Source: an uncultured Eubacteriales bacterium
Lineage (GTDB): Bacteria; Bacillota; Clostridia; Peptostreptococcales; Anaerovoracaceae
Assembly (NCBI GenBank): GCA_900547295.1
Contig: URGK01000048.1
Coordinates: forward strand, 1-20,094
DNA length: 20,094 bases
Direction: 5' to 3'
Shown: one piece after another, positions 1-5,563 of the stretch
Position numbering within the stretch: position 1 is the stretch's first letter
How the letters are laid out: each line of letters begins with the position of its first letter
Program-made: the position numbers and the translations under genes
The notes under the pieces: model-generated
Databases searched by the model: none
What the model saw: the letters and a program-made list of their open reading frames with translations, nothing else
Told to the model about the DNA's origin: nothing

Positions 1-64
1 CAGAATGTATATTTACACGAAAAAGAGGCAAAAAACGAGTTCGATTCGTGTAAATTTTGACTTC
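1..64. repeat. 64-base direct repeat, copy A, with internal inverted repeat
   Basis: This stretch recurs at 856-919. The first 55 bases are identical and the next nine carry two mismatches (positions 56 and 59). Inside is a perfect 11-base inverted repeat, ATTTACACGAA at 11-21 and TTCGTGTAAAT at 45-55, with a 23-base spacer. The two copies face the same way and bracket the Nif11-type precursor gene. It may be a recombination or insertion duplication, a small repeat family, or a protein-binding site; the sequence alone does not decide. The left edge may extend beyond the window. Confidence 0.9.
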
Positions 65-333
65 TTTTATTTTTGATCGTATAAATAAACAGAAGGAGGA
101 AGCAAGGTTATAAACAGCAAGACATAGCAATCAGATTTGAGCGATCACTCTCAGACAAAACTATAAGGGAGGGATCATTATATGAAAAAATCAGAAAAGA
201 ACTTGACACAAGTATAAAGCTCAAAAATGTTGATTTTAATACAAAGATAAAGACCAACAATTCCTATATAAAGATGTTGAAAAACGACTGAAAAGTGCTA
301 TCCCCCCCAATTGACGATGAAAGGAGAAAAACA
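65..333 (+). other. Upstream region of the Nif11 gene with decayed-looking start sites
   Basis: No convincing gene here. There is a strong ribosome binding site-like AGAAGGAGGAA near 91-101 with no sensible start codon after it. A second one, GGAGGG near 169-174, precedes ATG at 182, but that frame encodes only 11 residues (MKKSEKNLTQV) before TAA at 215-217. Both look like remnants of gene starts, or the second could be a short leader ORF. TTGACA occurs at 203-208 without a good -10 at 17 bases. I cannot assign a promoter for the downstream gene. Confidence 0.4.
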
Positions 334-687
334 ATGGAACTGAACAAAGAATTATTGGAAAAAGTAAAAAAAATGAAAACACCCGAAGAACTTTTGGCAT
401 TTGCAAAAGAAAATGGCATTGAAATGACAAAAGAAAAAGCGGATGCGTATTTTAAGCAGTTCGGCACAAGCTCCGGAAATATAGCAGATGACGAGCTTGA
501 AAATGTTTCGGGCGGCAAATTTGACGAAATGGGAGGCGGGGAGCCAACCCCGGGTTGGAGATGCCGGAAATGCGGCAGATTTATTCCGGAGAGCATGAAG
601 GTTATATTATGTTATACGGGTAGATGCCTGCACTGCTATTCGGAAATGAACATCGATCCGGAAAATCCTGAAGAAATGGGATACTGA
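334..687 (+). CDS. Nif11-type (NHLP) leader peptide precursor, putative RiPP
   Basis: Small 117-residue protein. Residues 1 to about 59 resemble the Nif11 leader family: an N-terminal helix, a TPEELLAFAKENGIEMT core, and a DDELENVSGG end at residues 52-61, the double-glycine-type leader cleavage site. The remaining part is short, Gly/Pro rich and then cysteine rich, with Cys at 77, 80, 93, 98 and 101 (CxxC, then C-x4-C-x2-C). The ATG at 334 is chosen because AAGGAG at 321-326 sits 7 bases ahead; a GTG at 295 in the same frame has no such site and would add a non-family extension. Known Nif11 leaders are cut and exported after the core is modified by a lanthionine, radical SAM or cyclodehydratase enzyme; none is visible in this window. 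The cysteines could equally form a small zinc-binding knuckle, so product and modification are open. Confidence 0.8.
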   Translation: MELNKELLEKVKKMKTPEELLAFAKENGIEMTKEKADAYFKQFGTSSGNIADDELENVSGGKFDEMGGGEPTPGWRCRKCGRFIPESMKVILCYTGRCLHCYSEMNIDPENPEEMGY

Positions 688-855
688 TACAGCTGCCGTA
701 CCGGCTCTGTCCATGGAACAATTGATGGAATATCTGAGTGCGCGATGAGGAACGGGCAGCCTGTTTCGCCTTGTTTGCAGACTGCCTCCTCGACTCCCAT
801 CTCAGTCGCGTGCCTGAGCGTTTTCGCCCGGGTGTTTGAGTGTTCACTCACGCGC
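688..855. other. Gene-free GC-rich stretch with imperfect hairpins
   Basis: No gene recognised. This part is visibly more GC rich than its flanks. An imperfect hairpin can be drawn: CGCGA 741-745, GAGG 747-750 and GGCAG 755-759 against CTGCC 782-786, CCTC 788-791 and TCGCG 806-810. A 6-base palindrome TGAGTG-TT-CACTCA lies at 837-850, directly before repeat copy B. Short frames across it, including one ending in MEQLMEYLSAR at 713-748, lack a ribosome binding site and family resemblance. Confidence 0.35.
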
Positions 856-919
856 CAGAATGTATATTTACACGAAAAAGAGGCAAAAAACGAGTTCGAT
901 TCGTGTAAATCTTAACTTC
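856..919. repeat. 64-base direct repeat, copy B, with internal inverted repeat
   Basis: Second copy of the sequence at 1-64, same orientation, with 62 of 64 bases equal. The 11-base inverted repeat arms are at 866-876 and 900-910. It separates the Nif11 gene from the broken transposase. The spacing between copies is 855 bases start to start. IS1634-type elements are known for making unusually long target duplications, so a target duplication is one possible origin, but here both copies lie on the same side of the transposase fragment. Confidence 0.9.
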
Positions 920-1107
920 AGATGAATTTTCAACTCAATAGTCAAATTGCACTCAAAAATACGTGGAAAAGCCCGGAAAATCAACGAAAACGGTGACTTT
1001 CCGGGCGAATCTGATATGATTATTGAGTAGGATATCATACTTAACAGAAAAAGCAAAATGTACTTTGATTTTCTTGTAAAAATACCGGAAAACACTAAAA
1101 AATCTCA
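920..1107. other. Region before transposase fragment, with 9-base inverted repeat
   Basis: No gene. A perfect inverted repeat GCCCGGAAA (971-979) and TTTCCGGGC (998-1006) with an 18-base spacer lies here; no T-run follows, so it is not a typical terminator. It may belong to the left end of the insertion element whose transposase fragment starts near 1108. I could not identify the element's terminal inverted repeat or its target duplication. Confidence 0.45.
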
Positions 1108-1718
1108 TTGAACAAGAGAAAAGGCATTGCTTATGTAGAATATACATACGGCAGAAAATATATTCCCGAAAAGCGCTATAACATACCTCAAAGAACTACA
1201 ATAGGCAAGGCAGATCCGCTTGATCCGACAATGATGCATCCCAATCAGAACTTTGTGAAATACTTCCCGGACGTTGAGCTTCCGGAATTCAGGAAACGGT
1301 CAAAACGAAGCGGCTGCATCAGAACAGGCAGTTCTGTTGTGATTAAGAAAATCATAGAAGAATACAGGCTTGATGAAATGATGGCTCATATCATAGGAAA
1401 AGACAGCGGCCTTTTCCTTGACCTTGCAGCCTGTTCAATAGTCACAGAAAACAATGCAGGGCAGTATTACCCTGAATACGGATATAACCATCCTCTTTTT
1501 ACCCCGGGAATGAAGATATACAGCGATACAAAAGTATCTGATTTTCTTTCCTCGGTTACGCCGGATCAGAATATAGCGTTTCTGGATGAATGGAATGCTG
1601 CCCGCAATCATCGGGAAAAAACATATATTTCCTATGATTCCACAAACAAGAGCTGTCAGGCAGGAGATGTTGAAATTGCAGAGTATGGTTATGCGAAAGA
1701 CGGAAAAGACTACCCTTT
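1108..1718 (+). pseudogene. IS1634-type (IS4 group) transposase, 5' fragment
   Basis: The frame resembles the N-terminal part of IS1634-type transposases: an opening IAYVEYTYGRKYIPEKR segment, then RTTIGKADPLDPTMMHPN and, near the end, YISYDSTNKSCQAGD, which contains the first DDE aspartate (YDSTN). Homologues run to roughly 500-600 residues; here the match ends after about 203 residues and the frame stops at 1720-1722. No ATG or ribosome binding site is seen at the start (TTG at 1108, in-frame stop at 1096), so the 5' end may be decayed too. The remaining catalytic residues are missing, so it cannot act as a transposase. The break joins directly to an HxlR gene tail. Confidence 0.8.
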
Positions 1719-1942
1719 GTGATGAGGAGATGACTCATACAACGCTTTCAAGGCAGCTCAAGGCTTTGGAAAGCGAGGGGATGATTGTACGAAAGGAGTA
1801 CAGCCAGGTGCCGCCGAGGGTTGAATACAGCCTGAGTGAGATAGGCAGCAAATTCAGCGCTGTGCTGGCGGAGCTTGAGATATGGGGAAACGAATATATT
1901 GACTATATGAATAAAAAAGCGCAAAGCGAAGCAGACTTATAA
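1719..1942 (+). pseudogene. HxlR-family transcriptional regulator, 3' fragment
   Basis: In the frame starting with the TGT at 1719 the protein reads THTTLSRQLKALESEGMIV, then KEYSQVPPRVEYSLSEIG and a final WGNEYIDYM, which is the C-terminal two thirds of the HxlR winged-helix domain including the recognition helix and the VPPxVEYSLxExG wing signature. The N-terminal helices with the usual conserved Cys and the CPV/I motif are absent. Frame and content change at about 1719, where the transposase fragment ends, so this is a deletion or insertion scar. The frame can be extended upstream to an ATG at 1586 only by reading transposase DNA out of frame. Confidence 0.8.
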
Positions 1943-1951
1943 CTAAGGGCC

Positions 1952-1978
1952 TCTGAATATGATTTCAGGGGTTTTTAA
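1952..1978 (+). terminator. Rho-independent terminator after HxlR remnant
   Basis: Stem 1952-1959 (CCTCTGAA) pairs with 1966-1973 (TTCAGGGG) with one G-U pair, a six-base loop, and a T-run at 1974-1978. It originally served the HxlR gene. Confidence 0.75.
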
Positions 1979-1998
1979 TTAATTTGAAAAATATTTTT

Positions 1999-2062
1999 AT
2001 TTACCTATTGACAAGGTGGGTAAATGGGTGTAAGGTATATACATACTAACGAAGTAGGTAAA
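1999..2062 (+). promoter_or_regulatory. cysK promoter region with 27-base palindrome
   Basis: ATTTACCTA (1999-2007) and TGGGTAAAT (2017-2025) form an inverted repeat with one mismatch and a 9-base spacer. The TTGACA at 2008-2013 lies exactly between the arms, so a bound protein would block a -35. The -10 is weak: TAAGGT at 2031-2036 with a 17-base spacer. A third half-site, TAGGTAAA, lies at 2055-2062. Rrf2-family regulators such as CymR bind imperfect palindromes of about this length, and an Rrf2 gene follows cysK, so this is a good candidate operator; the link is an inference. The truncated HxlR regulator upstream could also once have bound here. Confidence 0.55.
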
Positions 2063-2067
2063 AGAAA

Positions 2068-2121
2068 ATGAAACAGAAACCATATAATTTCTTGTGTATG
2101 CCCTTTGGGGCATATATATAA
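2068..2121 (+). CDS. Possible 17-residue leader ORF before cysK
   Basis: ATG at 2068 opens a frame MKQKPYNFLCMPFGAYI ending at TAA 2119-2121, about 50 bases before cysK. It has one Cys codon (TGT at 2095). A perfect 7-base hairpin, TATGCCC 2097-2103 and GGGCATA 2108-2114, begins right after the Cys codon. The ribosome binding site is poor (AGTAGG near 2053-2058). A cysteine-sensing leader is conceivable, but a chance ORF is just as likely. Confidence 0.25.
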   Translation: MKQKPYNFLCMPFGAYI

Positions 2122-2171
2122 AAAGGACAGATGTTAAAGTAATTTGTTTTTAGTATTTAAAGGAGGAAATT

Positions 2172-3104
2172 ATGTCAAAGATATATAAATCAGCAGATCA
2201 GCTTATAGGAAACACACCACTGGTGGAATTAACAAAGATAGAAAAGGAATTGGGATTAGAGGCTAAAATACTTGCAAAGCTTGAATACTTCAATCCGGCT
2301 GGATCGGTAAAGGACCGTATCGCCAAGGCTATGATAGATGACGCCGAAAAATCAGGCAAGCTTAAACCGGGCTCCGTTATAATCGAGCCTACAAGCGGCA
2401 ACACAGGCATAGGCCTTGCATCTGTAGCAGCGGCGAGAGGCTACCGCATTATAATCGTAATGCCTGAAACAATGTCAGTAGAGAGAAGACAGCTTATGGC
2501 GGCATACGGAGCAGAACTGGTGCTTACAGAGGGCGCCAAGGGAATGAAAGGCGCAATTGCCAAGGCTCAGGAGCTTGCAGACGAAACTGAAAACAGCTTC
2601 ATTCCGGGACAGTTTGTAAACGAGGCAAACCCTAAGGCTCACTTTGAAACAACAGGTCCTGAAATCTACGAGGACACTGACGGAGAGGTTGATATATTCG
2701 TTGCAGGCGTCGGAACAGGCGGCACGGTAACAGGTACAGGCCAGTATCTGAAATCAAAGAAGCCGGAAGTAAAGGTTGTGGCGGTAGAGCCTGAAACCTC
2801 ACCTGTATTATCGCAGGGCAAGGCGGGAAGCCACAAGATACAGGGAATAGGCGCAGGCTTTGTTCCTGACGTGCTTGATACATCGGTATACGATGAGATT
2901 ATACCTGTAGCAGATAACGATGCTTTTGAAACAGGCAGACTTATAGGAAGAAAAGAGGGCGTACTGGTTGGTATTTCATCAGGCGCAGCGGTTTATGCGG
3001 CAATACAGCTTGCAAAAAGACCTGAAAACAAGGGCAAGAATATTGTAGTTCTGCTTCCGGACACAGGCGACAGATATTTGTCAACTCCTCTTTTCGCACA
3101 GTAA
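2172..3104 (+). CDS. cysK: Cysteine synthase (O-acetylserine sulfhydrylase)
   Basis: A 310-residue PLP enzyme that makes L-cysteine from O-acetylserine and sulfide, the last step of cysteine synthesis in the cytoplasm. Length fits CysK. Visible motifs: IGNTPLV at 12-18, the PLP lysine in NPAGSVKDR (Lys47), the substrate loop TSGNTG at 74-79, the glycine-rich phosphate loop GTGGTVTGTG near 177-186, GISSGAAV near 268-275, and the typical end LPDTGDRYLST. AGGAGG ends a few bases before the ATG at 2172. An Rrf2 regulator starts 46 bases downstream, and in Bacillus CysK is the partner protein of the Rrf2 repressor CymR. Cystathionine beta-synthase-like activity cannot be excluded, but the motifs and length are plain CysK. 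Confidence 0.95.
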   Translation: MSKIYKSADQLIGNTPLVELTKIEKELGLEAKILAKLEYFNPAGSVKDRIAKAMIDDAEKSGKLKPGSVIIEPTSGNTGIGLASVAAARGYRIIIVMPETMSVERRQLMAAYGAELVLTEGAKGMKGAIAKAQELADETENSFIPGQFVNEANPKAHFETTGPEIYEDTDGEVDIFVAGVGTGGTVTGTGQYLKSKKPEVKVVAVEPETSPVLSQGKAGSHKIQGIGAGFVPDVLDTSVYDEIIPVADNDAFETGRLIGRKEGVLVGISSGAAVYAAIQLAKRPENKGKNIVVLLPDTGDRYLSTPLFAQ

Positions 3105-3107
3105 AAT
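3079..3107 (+). promoter_or_regulatory. Promoter for the Rrf2 gene inside the cysK end
   Basis: TTGTCA at 3079-3084 and TAAAAT at 3102-3107 with a 17-base spacer, overlapping the last codons and stop of cysK. It would allow the regulator to be expressed apart from cysK. Confidence 0.55.
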
Positions 3108-3122
3108 ATATGATAGAATAAA

Positions 3123-3137
3123 TGTGTAATTTACACA
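3123..3137. promoter_or_regulatory. 15-base perfect palindrome, candidate operator
   Basis: TGTGTAA-T-TTACACA is a perfect palindrome around T3130, just after the expected transcription start of the promoter at 3079-3107 and just ahead of the Rrf2 ribosome binding site (GAGGTG near 3138-3143). It fits an autoregulatory operator. It differs from the palindrome in front of cysK, so the two may answer to different proteins. Confidence 0.5.
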
Positions 3138-3150
3138 GAGGTGAAGATAA

Positions 3151-3567
3151 ATGATGATTTCCACAAAGGGAAGATATGCTCTCAGGGTTATGATTGACCT
3201 GGCGGAGCATTGCAATGGAGAATATATTCCTATGAAAGACGTAGTCAAAAGGCAGCAGGTTTCACAGAAATATGTGGAGCGGATTATGACAATGCTGTCA
3301 AAGGCGAATTTCGTAGAGGCCGTGCACGGCAAGGGCGGAGGCTACAGGCTCAACCGCAGTCCCGATGAGTACATTGTAGGCGATATACTGAGGCTTACGG
3401 AGGGTTCGCTTGCACCTGTGGCGTGTTTGGACTGCGATGCCGAGGAATGCGAGAGGGCCGATCAGTGCAGGACGCTTCCTATGTGGAAAGAGCTTAATAA
3501 CAGAATTACAGATTTCTTTGACGGCATCACCATTGCCGATTTAATGAAAAAAGACATAGAGATTTAG
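3151..3567 (+). CDS. Rrf2-family transcriptional regulator (CymR/IscR-like)
   Basis: A 138-residue winged-helix regulator. The opening ISTKGRYALRVMIDLAEH, the recognition region VSQKYVERIMTMLSKANFVE and the wing VHGKGGGYRLNRSPDEY are Rrf2 hallmarks. Because it follows cysK, a CymR-like role in controlling cysteine and sulfur genes is likely. Unlike B. subtilis CymR, which lacks cysteines there, this protein has Cys92, Cys95, Cys100 and Cys106 in the region where IscR binds its Fe-S cluster (IscR spacing C-x5-C-x5-C). The last pair here keeps C-x5-C, but the histidine ligand after the third IscR cysteine is not obvious (RTLPMW). An Fe-S or thiol sensor is therefore possible. ATG 3151 is followed at once by ATG 3154, and either could be used. 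Confidence 0.88.
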   Translation: MMISTKGRYALRVMIDLAEHCNGEYIPMKDVVKRQQVSQKYVERIMTMLSKANFVEAVHGKGGGYRLNRSPDEYIVGDILRLTEGSLAPVACLDCDAEECERADQCRTLPMWKELNNRITDFFDGITIADLMKKDIEI

Positions 3568-3571
3568 AAAT

Positions 3572-3614
3572 AACAGGCGATTGCATAATATATATTATGT
3601 AATTGCCTGTTTTT
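3572..3614 (+). terminator. Rho-independent terminator after the Rrf2 gene
   Basis: A long stem with AACAGGC at 3572-3578 pairing with GCCTGTT at 3605-3611, an inner AT-rich stem around CATAAT/ATTATG, and a T-run at 3610-3614. It closes the cysK-Rrf2 unit. Confidence 0.85.
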
Positions 3615-3630
3615 GTGATAAGATATTATT

Positions 3631-4302
3631 ATGGTTTTAGACGGGATAGAAATAAAGGTAGACAAAAAACGAATAAAAAACATATACATACGCATTAAGC
3701 CCCCTGCAGGCGATGTGGTCATATCAGCGCCTCTTCATATGAGAGATGAGGATATATACATTTTTGCAGAGTCGAAGCTTGCGTGGATCAAAAATCACCG
3801 CAGGAAGTATGAGGGCGCGGTAAGCCGCCGGCTTGTATCAGGTGAGAAGCTTTACTTGTGGGGCAATCCGTATACTTTGGTGATAAAAGAGGGCAGGAGC
3901 AGAGCCGAAACGGCAGGCGAGAATATAATTATATATGTTTCTCAAGGCTCATCATTTGAACAGCGGCAGGCTGCATTAAACGAATTTTACCGCAGAGAGC
4001 TTTTGCAGAAGATATCAGAGCTTGCGCCGCTATGGGAGCAGGCTACAGGTCTTTTTGCGGACGAATGGAGAGTTCGGGATATGCAAACCCGCTGGGGCAG
4101 CTGCAACACCGTCAGAAAGCGCATATGGCTGTCTCTGAAGCTGGCGCCTTATCCGGTATGCTGCCTTGAATATGTTATCGTTCACGAGCTTTGTCACCTG
4201 CTGGTGCCAAATCACGGCGCGGATTTCAAAGCGCTTATGGATAGGTTTTGTCCCGAATGGAAAAAAGTAAAAAGGCTGCTTAACGGAGGTTATTATGTTT
4301 AG
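3631..4302 (+). CDS. YgjP/SprT-like zinc metallopeptidase family protein
   Basis: A 223-residue protein of the YgjP (DUF45, M48-like) family. Zinc-site residues are clear: H185-E186-L-C-H189 followed by H195 (HExxH-x5-H). The family signature TRWGSC lies about 30 residues ahead. The N-terminal VDKKRIKNIYIRIKPPAGDV segment is the family's conserved beta-sheet start. Substrates of this family are unsettled. Translation from ATG 3631 has no good ribosome binding site and begins only 16 bases after the terminator, so a short-leader transcript is likely. The gene overlaps the next by 8 bases, with the ribosome binding site GGAGG for the downstream gene inside its last codons. Confidence 0.88.
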   Translation: MVLDGIEIKVDKKRIKNIYIRIKPPAGDVVISAPLHMRDEDIYIFAESKLAWIKNHRRKYEGAVSRRLVSGEKLYLWGNPYTLVIKEGRSRAETAGENIIIYVSQGSSFEQRQAALNEFYRRELLQKISELAPLWEQATGLFADEWRVRDMQTRWGSCNTVRKRIWLSLKLAPYPVCCLEYVIVHELCHLLVPNHGADFKALMDRFCPEWKKVKRLLNGGYYV

Positions 4303-5287
4303 TCTGGTTTCACTGGCAATGCTGCCGGGTATACTGATAATATTATACATATTCAGAAAAGACAAGGTCGAAAGAGAGCCTGTAAACCTTATAGTTAAAA
4401 TGGTTGTTTTAGGCGCGCTTTCGTGTGTGCCTGCGGCATTTCTCGAGGGCTGGATAGAGAACTATCTTCCGCAGTATCCGGAGGGAAGTCTGGGATATGC
4501 CATGACTATATCCTTCCTGTCGGCAGGCCTTATAGAGGAACTGTGCAAGTTTGCGTTTCTTAGGATAGGAATATGGAAAAACAGAGAGTTTGACTACAGG
4601 TTTGACGGAGTCGTATACGGCGTTTCTGTGGCCGCAGGCTTTGCAATGCTTGAAAATATAATGTATGTGCTTGACGGAGGCGTATCCGTTGCTGTCACAA
4701 GAGCGTTTCTTTCAGTACCGCTTCACGCCTTCTGCGGAGCATTTATGGGCGCTTTCTTCGGAATGGCAAAGAAGCATTATGTTGCGGGAAACAGAGGCGG
4801 CGCTGCGGGCTGCCAGCTCTGCGCCGTTATAATTCCTATTGTAATTCACGGCATATATGATACATTTGCATTTTTAAACCGGGACTATGCTTCCATGTGC
4901 CTGCTTGCATTTACGGCGCTGCTTTACATTATAGGCATAACCGTTATAAACAGGCTTGCAAAGGACGACTGGAAGATGTCAATCTATCCGCAGGAAAGAC
5001 CGGAAACGCTGGAGTTTGTCAGAGCATACGAGGAGCCTGAGCGGACCTACAGTCACAATACGGTCAAAGCGACTAACGGCTTCAGTATAGCGGGACTCAT
5101 ATGCGGAGTAATCGCATACCTTACAATGGCGACATTTGTACTGCCGTCGCTTCTTGCAATTATATTCAGTTCGATAGGCAGAAGAAGCACTCCGCCGGGA
5201 GTCAGAAACTCGGCGGCAAAAGCCGGAATGGTTATGGGAGTCACCTCCCTTATATTAAACGCAGTAATATACTATATGATTTTTTAG
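4295..5287 (+). CDS. prsW: PrsW-family intramembrane metalloprotease with C-terminal DUF4190-like domain
   Basis: A 330-residue membrane protein. Residues 1-230 match the PrsW family, whose B. subtilis member makes the first cut in an anti-sigma factor. Conserved residues are present: the EE..K motif E81-E82-x-x-K85, E120-N121, H144 in VPLHAFCGA and H185 in VIHGIYDTF. About eight membrane segments are expected in this part. From about residue 258 (NGFSIAGLICGVIAYL) to the end are two more hydrophobic segments with the small polar loop typical of DUF4190, so this is a domain fusion. Substrate is unknown; no sigma/anti-sigma pair is in the window. The start overlaps the previous gene, and GGAGG lies at about 4285-4289. 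Confidence 0.88.
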   Translation: MFSLVSLAMLPGILIILYIFRKDKVEREPVNLIVKMVVLGALSCVPAAFLEGWIENYLPQYPEGSLGYAMTISFLSAGLIEELCKFAFLRIGIWKNREFDYRFDGVVYGVSVAAGFAMLENIMYVLDGGVSVAVTRAFLSVPLHAFCGAFMGAFFGMAKKHYVAGNRGGAAGCQLCAVIIPIVIHGIYDTFAFLNRDYASMCLLAFTALLYIIGITVINRLAKDDWKMSIYPQERPETLEFVRAYEEPERTYSHNTVKATNGFSIAGLICGVIAYLTMATFVLPSLLAIIFSSIGRRSTPPGVRNSAAKAGMVMGVTSLILNAVIYYMIF

Positions 5288-5296
5288 GAGGAAGCC

Positions 5297-5560
5297 ATGT
5301 TGGAATTTATAAAGGCAGCGCTGCCGTGGGTAGTGATGGGCATTGTTATTGCAATCTTTGCGGCGCAGAATTCAAACCGCAAAAAATCGGCGGACAAAGA
5401 CAAAAAGAAGCAGGAAAGCTATATGAACGAGGGTATGTGCGTGGGTTTGTGCCTCGGAGTCTGCATAGCCTCGGCAGGCGTATGGGATATGGGAATAGGC
5501 ATCTCTTTAGGCTTATGCGCGGGACTTCTGATCGGAAGTCTTGTAAAGAAGCAGGGCTAG
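5297..5560 (+). CDS. Small membrane protein, unknown
   Basis: 87 residues: a hydrophobic helix (about 9-23), a very basic linker with NRKKSADKDKKKQ at 27-39, then a glycine-rich hydrophobic stretch from about 46 to 82 (GMCVGLCLGVCIASAG, GIGISLGLCAGLLIGS) that could be two short helices. AGGAGG lies just before the ATG, and it starts 9 bases after the PrsW-like gene, so it is translated from the same transcript. I do not recognise the family. The G-x3-G pattern suggests tight helix packing, possibly as a partner of the neighbouring membrane protease. Confidence 0.75.
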   Translation: MLEFIKAALPWVVMGIVIAIFAAQNSNRKKSADKDKKKQESYMNEGMCVGLCLGVCIASAGVWDMGIGISLGLCAGLLIGSLVKKQG

Positions 5561-5563
5561 GCC

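Noticed and set aside
713..748. Short frame ending MEQLMEYLSAR after the Nif11 gene
   Set aside because: Eleven codons, no ribosome binding site, and it continues upstream only by shifting out of the Nif11 frame; nothing supports translation.
602..851. Leftward frames of 71-81 codons across the Nif11 3' end
   Set aside because: They run antisense to a gene with a clear ribosome binding site and family match, contain no recognisable domain, and have no ribosome binding site of their own.
1..919. CRISPR array
   Set aside because: Only two repeat copies 855 bases apart with a gene between them; no regular spacers.
1586..1718. HxlR frame extended upstream to ATG 1586 as an intact gene
   Set aside because: The first 44 codons are the transposase DNA read in another frame, so the extension is an accident of the junction, not the true N terminus.
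2097..2114. Hairpin in the cysK leader as a terminator or T-box
   Set aside because: Seven base pairs without a T-run, and no T-box motif (AGGGTGGNACCGCG type) could be found in the leader.
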